Shown here piece after piece: positions 22,069-36,400 of a stretch of 64,000 nt of DNA. A model generated the notes under the pieces. The model did no database searches, was not told the origin of the DNA, and saw nothing but the letters and a program-made list of their open reading frames with translations. Where the stretch lies: contig JACEFZ010014530.1 of the NCBI GenBank assembly GCA_014155875.1, positions 61,947-125,946 on the forward strand. The letters are read 5' to 3'. The number at the start of each line of letters is the position of its first letter. Within the stretch, counting starts at the first letter, position 1. This DNA is from Cepaea nemoralis. Lineage: Eukaryota; Mollusca; Gastropoda; Stylommatophora; Helicidae. The position numbers and the translations under genes are program-made.

Positions 22069-22509
22069 GAAGCTGTTGCTGTGTTCTGAGTTTGTTAATT
22101 AAGTTTAACACTTCCTTGTTATAATTATTAGGGCTACTTTAATGAATTGTGATGTAAATTTATTAAGAGTGTGTAGTCTTTAATACGTTAGGTTTGATTA
22201 GTGAATCCATGGGTGAAGGGATTGACTAATTGTTGAGAAGGTGTGGAAGGAGGATATGTCCGGCTAGATCAAGTAACCACTACACTGAAAGTGAAGTAGG
22301 TGTATTACAGGGTTGATGGATGGTGCAGAAACAGGAGTGGATTAGCACCAGGCGAAGGATCCTTTGACAGAGTCATACAGTCGACTTGGTGCTATCGGGC
22401 TCTCTGAGCCCTGACGAGTTACTTAACTATACACTGGTGTATTAGTGCTTTCTTCGCAGTCTCATGCCTATACATGGTTATTAATAGTAGATCAATGATG
22501 TTGATGATC

Positions 22510-24129
<1,620 letters not shown>

Positions 24130-24360
24130 CATCATCATCATGTGCCATGCTGATAAGTGTGGGCAGTCATGTTTCGCCATCTTACATGATCACCAGAGTC
24201 ATGGATCAGTTCTGTGTTCTTGTCTCAACCAAACCATCCAGATATTTACTTCTACCTTCCCTTTGTACTTTTCTCCTCAATTTTGCCAGTTGTCACCAAG
24301 AGTTCTAGTCTATTTCTTCTCATAACGTGTCCGAAACGTTTTGACTCTCTGCATCTAATT
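24130..24360 (-). pseudogene. RTE LINE 3' end, cut by the duplication junction
   Basis: The complement encodes the extreme C-terminus of the RTE family, including KRFGHVMRRNRLELLV. It is identical to the 3' part of 26915-27278 except for rare changes and stops at the junction at 24360. Confidence 0.85.
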
Positions 24361-25326
24361 CCTTTGTTGACGTCCACTTTCGGTCCGAGGGGAATTCCCT
24401 TTTCCAATTTATACTTTTCGTGGTGTGCGTGCCGCCGTATGGCAAACATAACCGACCGAGAGCGATGCGGCGTTCTATAATCGAGGCCGTGCGTCTATAT
24501 AGATCGAATGTGAACCGAATCTAGTCTGTCTCTATGATTCTCTTCTTCAAGAAACCTGACTCTGATAATGGAGTAACTAGAGTTACTGCAGTGAAGAAGT
24601 AGTATGCTCTGGGGTAATTGACCCCCAAAAAGCGGAGCTGGAGATTTAGGAGAGGGGGGCTGGTAGCCTCTCTAAAAAGGATGACGTGGCTTAACTAGCC
24701 ACGGAACAGAATGCGCCTAGCCCACAGGAGCTGTGGGAGAGTGTATCGGTGGAGGGCCACCACATATGTGCTCGACCGGCACAGACTTGACCGTCATGGA
24801 TGAAGGTCAATTACTAAAGGTCATACGGTGTTCTGGGACGGAGATCCCAGAACAGAAGCTGTTGCTGTGTTCTGAGTTTGTTAATTAAGTTTAACACTTC
24901 CTTGTTATAATTATTAGGGCTACTTTAATGAATTGTGATGTAAATTTATTAAGAGTGTGTAGTCTTTAATACGTTAGGTTTGATTAGTGAATCCATGGGT
25001 GAAGGGATTGACTAATTGTTGAGAAGGTGTGGAAGGAGGATATGTCCGGCTAGATCAAGTAACCACTACACTGAAAGTGAAGTAGGTGTATTACAGGGTT
25101 GATGGATGGTGCAGAAACAGGAGTGGATTAGCACCAGGCGAAGGATCCTTTGACAGAGTCATACAGTCGACTTGGTGCTATCGGGCTCTCTGAGCCCTGA
25201 CGAGTTACTTAACTATACACTGGTGTATTAGTGCTTTCTTTCGCAGTCTCATGCCTATACATGGTTATTAATAGTAGATCAATGATGTTGATGATCACTT
25301 ATATATATATATATATTGTGTGTGTG

Positions 25327-25424
<98 letters not shown>

Positions 25425-27145
25425 GAGAGGCATGTATTAATGTGGAGTTGCAGTGTAGTCCTTCGTGTAGTTGAGTACTCACACCCACCCCTCCATGTTT
25501 CAGGATCTGTGATAGGATCTTTGATCAGGTTAGATCCAATGAAGATTCAGGAGCTCAACCATAAGCTCCATGGGACTTGCTCGCTCCAGTGCCTATCAAG
25601 ATGAGATGTAAGGCATCACTGGGAGCAGTCATCTGAATCTGTCAACTATTACTGGAAGTCAGTTGAATTGAGATGAGCCGGTAGGTCTAGGCTAAGACCA
25701 CCGTCAAGAGTCCAACGAAGGTAGTCAAGCGATCCAGACAGGGTCAGAGACTAATACGTCTATGGGTTCCGACCAGTGAGGTACAGGTACATATCTCGTT
25801 CAATGAGAATTTTGTGATGTTCCAGGAAATGAAAGTCAGGTGTTGAACCTGGTGTCTACCAGTCATGATAATGGCCAGTTTATTATGCTTCCGGCCCGGC
25901 TGGGTCGTTATGGGACACTTTATCTACAGTTCACGAAACCGCAAGGGTGAATCTACAGTGGTGATCCTTTGTTGAAGCCATGAACCGGGTCATATGACCG
26001 GCATCAGAGATGTGACATTCTGAAGAACTAGGCAGGTTGTTGATACATACCTACTTGAGTGAGTGAATAGACTTGGTGAACGATTAGGGTAGTTCATACC
26101 TACCGAACTGCACAATAGCTGTATGAGAATATGTTATGTGTTAATTCACTTATTGACTCAAGCAGTTGTGACATTGTGGTAATATGGAGGCAGTGCTCCA
26201 GATATAGGGTTGTTGCTAAGGTGTTTCCCATGAACTGGCGAGACAGAGAGCAACCATGCTCTTGTAGATACATGTGTAGTGTGCTATAAGACTTTTCTTT
26301 AGTGGGGGACCTGGAGGATGCTAGGGTCGACCCAGACGTCATCAGCAGAGTAGAACTTGTGATTGATAAGTCTTCGAGGGCTGATCCTCAACAGTTTGTG
26401 AAGTGTTTGTCAGGCATCAGTCGTACGCCTGAGCATCCCAAGATCTGGATCCCAGTGGAAGAAGTTCACTTCGGAAAAGGAGAGACACCTTGAAGTTCTG
26501 GTCCACTGGAGGTTGTCCGGGTGAGTCAAAACCACGACAGGACAACAGCACAAACTTAAGTATCAGTCTCTGTGATGAAGGTGACTCATCAGAGGATCTT
26601 CTCTTGTATATATATTGTCTTCTAGTCAGGCTTTCAGCCATTCTTCTCTGTGTTGCAGTTGACGTAGTTATAAATTAAAGTTTGATTTGTTAGCCATGGC
26701 TTGTGTATACTATTAGTATGACTGGTATCTTGTCCGAGCCCTCTTTGGGTAGGAGTTTCTAAGTGGGGAAGGGGAGGTTCAGCTGTCCCGGCTTGTGTGG
26801 GGCCTGGTAGATGTAAAGTTCTATTGAGGTGGTCGGAGCAAAGGCTGGGGATATTATCTATGGTAGCAAACCCGTCCAAGCCCCGGGGGTCATGTTACAG
26901 TACCCATGAGTATTCATCATCATCATGTGCCATGCTGATAAGTGTGGGCAGTCATGTTTCGCCATCTTACATGATCACCAGAGTCATGGATCAGTTCTGT
27001 GTTCTTGTCTCAACCAAACCATCCAGATATTTACTTCTACCTTCCCTTTGTACTTTTCTCCTCAATTTTGCCAGTTGTCACCAAGAGTTCTAGTCTATTT
27101 CTTCTCATAACGTGTCCGAAACGTTTTGACTCTCTGCATCTAATT
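24361..27145. repeat. Tandem duplication unit, copy 2
   Basis: It repeats copy 1 at an offset of 2,785-2,791 bp. The stem-loop chain recurs at 24611-24854 and the (TA)n at about 25299-25419. Differences are mostly one-base indels and microsatellite length. It begins with the last 88 bp of the LTR. Confidence 0.9.
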
Positions 27146-27278
27146 CCTCTAATTAATTTATGATATTCATTTGCTTCTTGTAGGACTTGCTCATTGGTTT
27201 TTCTGTCTGTCCATGGTATTCTTTGCATTCTCCACAGAAACCACATTTTCACTGCCCTTAGATATTTTTCAGCTACAA
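26915..27278 (-). pseudogene. RTE LINE, short 5'-truncated copy
   Basis: The complement encodes AVKMWFLWRMQRIPWTDRKTNEQ, IRCRESKRFGHVMRRN and TTGKIEEKSTKGR, the C-terminus of the RTE family. It ends in an (ATG)n tail and is flanked by GAGTATT (26908-26914 and 27279-27285), a 7-bp target duplication. Confidence 0.8.
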
Positions 27279-27308
27279 GAGTATTAGGGCTCACCAACTC
27301 CTTCTGTG

Positions 27309-27450
27309 GGAGCCGCGATAGCATAGTGACTAGATGCTTGCTTGCTGGCCCACTGGTAATGGGTTCGAATCTGAGGTGGATTAGAGAACTGACTGGGACT
27401 CCAGTGTTGACCCAGACTAAAATTGGTACCAGTAAACAACTTGAGAAATA
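27309..27450 (+). mobile_element. tRNA-derived SINE, family B
   Basis: The head GGGAGCCGCGATAGCATAGTG carries an A-box-like TAGCATAGTG, and GGGTTCGAATCT is a B box. Together they form a tRNA-like pol III promoter. It is followed by an unrelated tail ending near AATAAAGATGACTGGATT. It is the only copy in the window; boundaries are approximate. Confidence 0.65.
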
Positions 27451-27569
27451 AAGATGACTGGATTGAACACATCGCCCCTGGAGTGATGATTGTTCTATAC
27501 AAATATTGCTTTAGCACCATATGCCCAATACAGCTGAAGGTGTACAAATGGATCATTTACTTATTTTAG

Positions 27570-27804
27570 TCGCTTAAAAATCGACAGGGTCGACTTCATT
27601 GCACCGGGTTTTCTCCCATATGGCTCTGTCTCTTTCCGCAGCGCAGAAAGCGTCGCACAAAGCACGAACTCCGTGGCTCTGGCGACGACCCACAGGAGTC
27701 TCCGAAAAATTTAACTTGTGAGCCAAAGGACGCGGCCCGGAATCAAACCACCAACCTTCGGAGCCCGAGATAAACGGCTTGACAACTTCGCCACGGAGGC
27801 TCCC
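27570..27804 (-). mobile_element. tRNA-derived SINE, family A, copy 2
   Basis: Full-length relative of 10092-10338 on the opposite strand. It is flanked by TACTTATTTTAG at 27558-27569 and 27805-27816. The same 12-mer is part of the adjacent 60-bp tandem repeat, so the SINE landed inside that array. Confidence 0.85.
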
Positions 27805-27805
27805 T

Positions 27806-28088
27806 ACTTATTTTAGTATTACTTTCCTCCTGTTTCCTGCATGAAGATACCCACTGAATGGATTATTTACATAATTTAGTATTACTCCTCTGTGGCTAGC
27901 ATGAAGATCCCCACTGAATGGATTATTTACTTATTTTAGTATTACTCCCCTGTGGCTAGCATGAAGATCCCCACTGAATGGATTATTTACTTATTTTAGT
28001 ATTACTCTCTGTCTGTGACTAGTATGAAGATCTCCACTGAATTGATTAGTTCCTTATTTTAGTATTACTCTCCTTCTGTGGCTAGCAT
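27806..28088. repeat. 60-bp minisatellite, about 4.7 units
   Basis: ATGAAGATCCCCACTGAATG recurs at 27841, 27901, 27961 and about 28024, with TTATTTTAGTATTACTC and TGTGGCTAGC between. A partial unit lies to the left of the inserted SINE. Confidence 0.85.
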
Positions 28089-28090
28089 GT

Positions 28091-29428
28091 ATAAGGAGCG
28101 TTCATGTGAAATCGGTTCGTGCCGCACCGCGCATAATTGCCTACTTTGAACAGTATCATGTCATAGTCATGTGATAAGTACTGAATAATGAATAAAAGGG
28201 CATGTGCTTATCGTCCCATGATGCATAGGTTCTCTTTCTGACCGTTGAGAAAATGGTCAGGTTGATCCAAAATTCATGCAAAGAGCGATGATTCAGTTTC
28301 TTTTATTTGAAGGATGTCGACCAGTGGACATTCATAGAAGAATGCAGGCTGCGTACGGTAACAAATATGTGTCAAAGACAACAGTGACAGACTGGGCACG
28401 AATGATTTGGAAAGGATGTCAGTTCACGACAGATCTTCGACGCCAGGTAAAGCGCATATTGTTGCAACAGAAAAAACCATCACCAAAATTGATGCAGCAG
28501 TACAGATGAACCGTTGTCGAAGCATACGTTCGCTAGCGAAAGAATTTGATGTGTCGATTGGGACAATTCAAAAGGTTGTTCGTAAGAAACTGCAAGATCG
28601 GAAGGTGTGTTCACAGTGGGTACCACGGATGTTGACCGACCACCAAAAAGAGGAACGCATGGGATGGTGTTTGAACCACTTGCTGAATTACAGAGTGGAG
28701 GGTTACGCATTTCTCTTCTGCATAGTGGCAGGCGATGAATCATGGTGTCACCACTTTGAGCCGAGCAGCAAAAGCAATGGAAGCATGCTGGATCACCAAA
28801 TGCCAAAAAATTCAAGTTACAGGTTTCCGCTGGTAAGGTTATGATGAGCGAATTTTTTTTTTTTACCATGAAGGGCTATTGATGGCCGACTTTAAAGAAC
28901 CTGGTGTCAACATTAACTCTACCAACTACTTGGAAACACTAGACAAGCTGCAAAAAGCCATCAAGAATAATCAACCCGCATGCTTTCTCGCGGTGTGATT
29001 TTGTTGCACGATAATGCTCGTCCGCATGTCGCAAAGATTGTGCAGGAAGCAGTATGAAGGAAGAAGTGGGGAAATTCTGCAACATTCAGCCTATAGTCCT
29101 GATTTGTCACCATGTGATTTTAATTTGTTCGGATCTCCAAAAAAAAAAAACTCTCAATGGGCAATGATTTCACACAGGTGCAGACGTAATAAACGCGGTA
29201 AACACTTGGTTCAGTGAGCAACCACAATCCTTTTTTGCGGACGGCAATCGCCGCCTACCTAAGCAATGGTATGCTTGCCTGAATGCCTATGGCGACTTCT
29301 TCTGACCAACGCATGGTGCATAATTCATTCAAAATGAATGCTTTGTTTAATTCTACCACACCTGTTAATGTTTCTTTCGTGCTTTTGTAAGAAAGCCATT
29401 GGAACGGGTTTCAAATGAACGTTCCTAA
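28091..29428 (+). mobile_element. mariner transposon with inverted repeats and decayed transposase
   Basis: The ends read AAGGAGCGTTCATGTGAAAT (left) and, as complement, AGGAACGTTCATTTGAAACC (right), both beside TA. Length is about 1.34 kb, normal for mariner. Coding remnants in order: the N-terminal HTH (QRAMIQFLLFEGCRPVDIHRR, about 28276-28400), a second HTH region (SIRSLAKEFDVSIGTIQKVV), GDESWCHHFEPSSK with the first Asp, LLHDNARPHVA with the second, and YSPDLSPCDFNLFG with the third Asp of the mariner DD34D triad (about 29090-29130). Several frameshifts and stops separate them, so it cannot make transposase, though its ends might still be mobilised by a related enzyme. Confidence 0.85.
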
Positions 29429-29469
29429 AACAAGGGGTTTCTCATGTCTTTAGCCTGACCATGAAGGAG

Positions 29470-29676
29470 TAGCTAGAGAAAATTGAAATTTGGCACAGTG
29501 CTTATTCCTTCACAATGTAGCCATCACCTGAATTTATGCATTTCCGCCATCTCTGCGTGACCTTGAAAAGACCTTCAGAATAAAACAACCTCATTTTCGA
29601 ACTAAACCAGTTATCACAAGCCAGTAGGATATCTTTGTCGCTGTCAAAACGATTTAGTTTCGGCTGTGTGTGTGGT

Positions 29677-29707
<31 letters not shown>

Positions 29708-29854
29708 GGGGGTAAGATTTGGGAAAAGAAAAAAGTCTGATGGAGCCAAATCTGGAGAATATGGTGGGTGTGGAAGAATTTCAATATTCAAATCGTTGGC
29801 AGTTTGCAGCACAAGCCGTGCTTTATGGGAGGGCACTTTGTCTTGAAGCAAAGG
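29470..29854 (-). pseudogene. Second mariner transposase, C-terminal fragment
   Basis: The complement encodes LLQDKVPSHKARLVLQTAND, HPPYSPDLAPSDFFLFPNL (third catalytic Asp) and, after a G/T homopolymer block, RFDSDKDILLACDNWF...RWRKCINSGDGYIVKE and a stop. This is the C-terminal part of a mariner transposase of another subfamily. A run of 26 G preceded by 11 T (29676-29712) interrupts it. The 5' side is cut off by the SINE at 29855. Confidence 0.8.
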
Positions 29855-30043
29855 CATATGGCTTGGTCTCTTTCTGCAGCGTAGAAAAAAATCACACAAA
29901 TCACGAACTAAGTAGCTCTAGTGACGACCCACAGGAGTCTCAGAAAAATGTAACTCGTGAACCGAAGGACGCGACCCGGAATCGAACCCACAACCTTCGG
30001 AGCCCAAGTCAAATGGCTTGACCACTTCGCCACGGAGACTCCC
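29855..30043 (-). mobile_element. tRNA-derived SINE, family A, copy 3 (3'-truncated)
   Basis: It matches family A from the tRNA-like head (complement of about 29965-30043, including GGTTCGATTCCGGGTC) down to CATATG. The usual 3' end with GTCGACCCTGTCGA is missing. No target duplication was found. Confidence 0.75.
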
Positions 30044-30138
30044 AACCATTGTCAAATATTATATTTTATCTAAGGTTTTCCCAGCTCACCCTATCATTGG
30101 ATGTATGCATTCCTACATGTACCATCAAGTTCACACAT

Positions 30139-33100
30139 GGTAGTTAGCTAGTTAGTTAGTCGACAGATTATCTTCATTGTACATCTAAACCATTCAGTCC
30201 ATAACTGCTCGGATCCCCTCCTCAGTAAATCTCGCAGCGTGTAACAGCTCACGACACCAGTTCTGTGTTGGTTTATCAATTTTCTTTGGCTTCCTGCATA
30301 GTGTTCTTGTTTGGCCACACTTTTTTTTTAATTTGCTGTTCTCGTATCCTGACCATAGTTGAAGATGCACAGTCATCACTTGGTTCTTGCGAAAGATTTA
30401 CATCTCGTAAAGCATTCAGAATGTCAGCCTGGTCCACCTTCCACAGTAGCCTTGCCTGTGAGCTTATTAGCATGCCCTGGCACGAAAATGAAACTAATCT
30501 TTGCCAGCCGAGACTGCTCCAGAGACAACCATTTCTATCTTCTTGAGCATGCTCATTGAGTCGAAAAGGAAACATGCCATAGTGAATGTCTGTGTCCCAA
30601 GCTATGTTATTGCTTTACTTACTGCTGTGATTTCCATAGTCACGCTACTTGTGGTCAAAGCAAAAGCACCCAGAATCCTCCTTCACAATGCTCCCTCTGG
30701 CCTGAGCAGTAAAGGCTCGTGAACTTCTCACTCGCTGAATGACCGACCCATCTATGTAAATGACAGCACCACCATCTAACGAATTCTCAAAGATCAACGC
30801 TTATACTTCCGCTTCCACAGCAGCCGGATTTTCTTGTCTGCATTTTCTGTCTAGTTGGATGCAAACTGAAAAGGACGTACAGAAATATGTTGGCACTTGT
30901 ACGCACTTCTCACCAGGTTCTAAGGCCTCAAGTGAACACACCTGTTGAAGAATGCCTTCGGCTTGACCCATCCACGACCTTCCTCTTTTTAATCTGCTGC
31001 CCATTACCTTCTTAATTTCACTATGCAGTGGATGTTGTGTGTTTGCATTGACTTTGAGGTAGGCACGTGCTCTGCACATTTGTATTCTGTCTCCAATGGT
31101 TGGAACATCAAGAAAATAGTGCGTCGCCCTGCATGCTGTATCTCTTGTACATCCAAGAATAATGCGCATAGCTTCGTTCTGTATTCTTTCCATGTGCTTA
31201 CTGCTCAGAGTCAGGATCCCCATCTCATACTAAAAAACAGATATGACCAGACCCTTGTATAGAAGACATAGATGGCGCTTCTCACAGTTTGCTGCCGCCA
31301 TCACCCGCATCGCAGCCAAACTCCGCTTGGCCTTTGTTAACACCTGGTCAATGTGCTCATTATAAGCAAGGCTTGGATCAAAACATATCCCCAAGTAATT
31401 AATTGTCTGCGTTCTGTCCACAGTTTCTGAACCTAGATTTACAGCTGGTGTTGGAGTCTTGACAATATGGTTATTCAGAGAGAATCATGCCACTGCTGCC
31501 TTCGCTGGGTTGACCATTGCCCCAGATTTCACACCCCAAGTGCTTATGTGAAAAATTACCTACGGAAAGAAAAACAGTGGAAGAAGAATGGGAGATGTTC
31601 AAATCAAGCATTTTAAATACTGCAAAAATAACATGCGGAACCACGAAAAAACGCAAAACACGGATAAAGAAAATAACAAGTTGGTGGAACGCAGAAGTAA
31701 AGAAAGCGGTAAAAGAAAAAAAGGAAAAATATAAAAAGTGGTTGAAGAGCAAACAGGAATGTGATTATAGAGAATACAGAATAGCGAGAAGACATGTGAG
31801 TAGAATAGTAAAGAGGGAAAAACAAAAAGACTGGGAAGAGTATGGAGAAAACCTAAATAAAAACTACAAGGAGGCAACCAGAAACTTCTACAAAAAGATA
31901 AGTGCAATGCGAACCAGAGGAGAACCTTTTGATCCAACTGAAATAATTAACAGCGAAAATGGAGAACCAATAAGTGAACAAAAACAGATCCTAATAAGAT
32001 GGAAGCAGTACTTCGAACAACTTCTCAACATCCCATCAGATGTCACAGGAATTCAAGAGACCTACACAGATGTCACCGAAGAACTAGAACCAGACATACT
32101 AAAAGAAGAAATTATAGAAGCCATCAGATTAGCCCCATTGAACAAATCACCAGGACAGGATGAAATACCAAATGAACTAATTAAAGCAGCAAGAGAAGTA
32201 GGAACAGCTTGGCTACATAGACTATTCAACCATGTTTGGGTAGAACAACAGACACCACGAGACTGGGGAAACACCATAATTATCCCAATTTGAAAAAACA
32301 AAGGCAGCAAAAGAGATTGCACACAATACAGAGGCATTTCACTGTTGAGTCATACTGGGAAAATATTTTGCAAAATTCTTGAAAAAAGATTACGAACTAC
32401 TTTAGAACCCCAGCTAAGCGAAACGCAGCTTGGATTTAGGAAAAACAAAGGATGCACAGACGCCATTTTTGCTCTTAGACAACTTATAGAAAAATCAATC
32501 GAATTCAATGAAACACTCTACTTAGCCTTTGTCGACCAAGAAAAGGCATTTGATAGGGTAGATAGAAACAAGCTGTGGGAAATCCTTAAACAATATGGAG
32601 TGAGTACACATCTAACAAACCTATGTAGAAGTTTATACAACAACAGTGAATGCATAGTGAGAGCAACTGGAGGACACTCAGAACCCTTCACCATAAGATC
32701 TGGAGTACGACAAGGTTGTGTCCTGTCCCCTCTCTTGTTCATAACATATATAGACAACATATGTAAAGAAACCAGCCAAGCAGAGACAGCAAGAATACCG
32801 CATGACGAGAACACAGAAGAAGAACCATCTGCAAATCTAACCATTGGAGAACTCCTGTTTGCGGACGACCAAGCACTAATAGCAAAATCAGAAGCTGAAT
32901 TACAAGACCACATGAATAGTCTAAACGAAATGTGTAGGGAACATAATATGAAAATTAGCACAAGCAAAACAGAGGTGATGACTATAACTAAAGACGAACA
33001 AACAGCAACAATTCACCTAAACGAACATCCCTTGAAACAAGTAAAGAGCTTCAAGTACCTAGGAAGTATAATATCATCAAATGGCAGATCAGAAGACGAG

Positions 33101-35645
33101 ATCGAAAATAGGTGCAATAAGGCAAATCAACTCATTGGACAAATGGCACCAATACTAAAGAACAAACATGTATCAATAACTACTAAGAAAGCACTTTACA
33201 ACACAATCTTCCTACCAACTCTGTGCTACCAATGCCAAACCTGGACAATGACAGAAAAAGAGAAAAGAAAAATCACAACAACAGAAATGAGGTTCCTGAG
33301 AAGAATACTCAACGTATCAAGAAGAGATAAGATCAGAAATGAAGAAATCAGGACTAAAGTGGGGGTTAAAGCTGCTCTAGATTTTATTAGAAAGCAGCAA
33401 GTCAAATGGTTTGGCCATGCAAGTAGGCTACCAGTCAACAGCATGCCACAACAAGCAATGATGTACAGACCAGATGGAAACAGAGGAAGAGGCCGACCAC
33501 GTAAACGTTGGACGGAGGGAATAACAGAATCCATGGGAATGTCGATATACGAAGCCCATAACCGGGCACTCTCACGAAGTTTATACTTCACCTCGACACC
33601 GCAAGGTACAAGAGGATCATGATGAGAGATGAGTGCTTATGTAATTTAGTTCGTTTTTTAGTAACCCGATCTCTATCCTTACCCTGATGATACACTAATA
33701 CTAATACATCGTCGGCATATGACAATGTCCTCCCCGGTCTAGTGATCTGCTCGCTGGTAATTCTCACAGTGTAGGTGTTGAAAAGTAGCTGAGATAATGG
33801 TGATCCCTCTGGATATATTGTTGTTGGTTCAGAAGTCAACTGCCACATCTAAAAACTACTTTCCATTTGAAGAGGGCTGAAGTGATCCAATTAAGGAGGA
33901 ATGGACTTATCTTGAGTTCAAGAAGCGGAAACTTTAAGACATCCAATGGTACTCTGTTGTACACATCCTCCAGATCAATCACCGCAGCATATGTGTCAAT
34001 GCCTAAGTGGAAACCTTCGTAGACATCATGAGAAAAAAACTGCTGCGTTGGTCCAGGTTTCTCTATTTGAACGGTACCCTCCCAGGGTTGGTGGAAAACA
34101 ACCTCGCCTCTCTAGCTGGCTTGATATTTTTTTCTGGCACTTAACTTCTCCAGCAGCTTGTCTAATGTATTTTATTTTGCATAGTTATTATTCAATATCC
34201 CTGAATTGTTATGTGGTCTTTGCCAGACTTTGGCAAGGAAATCAGATAGCTGTGTAACCACTCCTCCTTGATGCTAGCACTCGCTTTACTGTTGTTGTAC
34301 ATGTCTGCTAGTTTTTCTAGCTCGCTGTCGGTACACATACTGATGTCGTCATACCTTATAGCATCTGGCCCCAGTGCACTGTTTCTTGTTCGAGAAGCAC
34401 TGATCTGATCTCTTTCACTGTCACTGTGTCTTCAATTGCAATGTTCTGGGCCTTTCACCTATTTGAGGTAACCGCATTGGCAACATTTCGGCTTCTTATG
34501 TCTGTCTGGTTGCTCTGCTGTACATAGTGTTCGAAAAGGACTTTGCCCCTATTCTGTCAGATAAGGTCAGCACTTTGGAAATTCAGGAACACTCTTATTC
34601 TTGACTACCCCATTCATACTTTTATGTAGTCACCAGAACAATTTCAGTGACTTGTCTGTGCTTATTCTTTGACACAACTCTGCCCATTTTTCACTTTTAA
34701 CAATGATAACCAGTTTTTTTAAATAGCTAACTTTGTTGTCCATCTCTCTTTCCAATCGCACAATAAAACTAGGATGGCAGCTCTGTTCTTCTTGGCGTTT
34801 TGCCATTTCTTTACAGCACCACGCTTATCCACCCAGGTCTTCTCCACTTCACAATTCCACCAAAGTGACTGTTCCAAGCTTTTTTCCCTGCCATGATGAT
34901 TCCTGCGCTTGTCATGCCTTATTTTACACACCACATATTGCCCTGAACTGTCTGACTTAAAGGTCTTGACCGTTGACTTGTGCTGCCTGGTTCTGCCATT
35001 CTACATCAATATGCTGCAAGGGTGGTGGTCGCTGCCATGGTGCCCTTGGACATCCCATATACACACTATAGTGAGTGACGGAGACACCAGCGCCAGGTCA
35101 ATAACACTGTTCTTGTCACCTGGACGACTTGCTGTCCTGGTGACACAGCCACTGTTGATACAAACAAGGTCACTGGTTTCAACTGCTGCCTCGAGATCCT
35201 CCTTCTGCGTGTTATGTTACCCTATGATTTGCCCTTAGCGTTGAAATCGCCGCAGAAAATGACATCCCTCTCGTGACATATGTCACTCAAACACTGTCAT
35301 CTATGGGAATCCACACACGCGGTACAGGCATAAACATTCACCAACACGAATGGCAGACCGGAGTGAACTCTGGCAGCCTGTAATTGCATCTCGTCACTGT
35401 CCCACCTGGACATGTCCAGCTCTGAAACCACTATACTGTCTCGAATCAGAATCCCCATTCCCAGGTGTCGCCTTTTGTAAAAACATTTGAAGCCAGCTGT
35501 ATGGAATGTATTTTTAACGATGAGTCTCATCTCCTGAAGCGCAAACTATATCGTTCCTGTATGCCAGGCTTTCCAAGATAGGGCCACGTTGTTTAGCGCT
35601 GGTACAATTCCAATATAGAATACGCATGTAATTGAGGCCCAGTCG
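30139..35645 (-). mobile_element. I-type LINE with RNase H (family C), split by another LINE
   Basis: On the complement an endonuclease remnant comes first (about 35640-35200: LVNVYACTACVDSHR, FCGDFNAKG), then a linker. RT is centred at about 33690 (RTLSYADDVLVLVYHQGK). After the inserted LINE follow INYLGICFDPSLAYNEHIDQVLTKAK (about 31420), ERIQNEAMRIILGCTRDTA and RLKRGRSWMGQAEGILQQVC, then a poor RNase H region and a 3' UTR ending in (TTAG/CTAA)n at 30139-30160. The same 3' end occurs at 44013-44113 and 47470-47566. Multiple frameshifts make it inactive. Presence of endonuclease, RT and an RNase H region places it in the I/Nimb/R1-like assemblage; the exact clade is not settled. Confidence 0.75.
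31550..33631 (+). pseudogene. LINE reverse transcriptase, nearly intact, inserted in family C LINE
   Basis: Two consecutive frames (31517-32293 and 32345-33622) are in the same phase with a single TGA (32292-32294) between them. RT motifs: SPGQDEIPNELIKAA, GFRKNKGCTDAIFALRQLIEK, LAFVDQEKAFDRVD (motif A), GVRQGCVLSPLLF (motif B), LLFADDQALIAKS (motif C), FKYLGSIISSNGR. The C-terminal WFGHASRLP and NRGRGRPRKRW block resembles RTE-like enzymes. Endonuclease is absent (5' truncation). The 11-bp sequence AGTGCTTATGT flanks it at 31539-31549 and 33632-33642, proving target-primed insertion into the older LINE. It would reverse-transcribe LINE RNA if read through; with one stop and no endonuclease it is not autonomous. 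Confidence 0.85.
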
Positions 35646-35829
35646 GTCGCGTTTGCGTCTGAGGTGTCTCTTATGCTATGGACTACGCCTTAAAAGTCAA
35701 AACGGTTTGTTTACCTTATGTACGGGGCACACACGCTCGTCCACCTTAACAAATGGAAAGATGATATGTAATTACTTAAACTAACTCTAGACTCAATAAA
35801 CCATCATCCATTCACAAATTGAAGACACT

Positions 35830-35965
35830 TGCACTATTCTATGTGTTCTTGTATGGCACTTCAGATTGCATGCCTGAGTAAAAGGTGCATCACAGCCATC
35901 ACACTTTGTAAAGTGTCTTTCCTGTATGTGTTCTCTTGTGACATTTCAGAAAGTTGACTTAAGCA
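35830..35965 (-). pseudogene. C2H2 zinc-finger fragment
   Basis: The complement holds a degenerate finger and linker ([10 protein letters not shown], then C.GCDAPFTQACNLKCHTRTH). It resembles the fingers of the array at 38.2-39.4 kb. It is isolated, frameshifted and without start or stop context. Confidence 0.65.
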
Positions 35966-36400
35966 AAAACATAATAATGGTAAAATATAAAGACATGCAA
36001 TTCAGAGTTCTTCATGAGTGAAAATTAACAAGTACATTTGAAATAAGAAGACAGGGAAACCTGTTATCTTTAATATTTTTATTGACTCTAGAGTGAATTA
36101 TGGAGCCACCAATAACTACCACCAGAAATGGAATTCAATGGAATCTAACTAATATATCTGATAATGTGAACTTTACTAATGACACTGTCCTACTGTCCCA
36201 CACACACACAATCAGATACAAGATAAAACTAAACACTGGGAGGTCACAACAACTAGGTCTTTCCCCCTTCATTCCCCCATTGGGACATTGGCTCCCAACA
36301 AACTCACTCCCAGCCCCCCTATCCTTAACTATCCCATGCAGCTCCGTGCATATTGTCACCATATTGATTTCTGTCTACTTCTATTCTCCATGTGTTTTTA

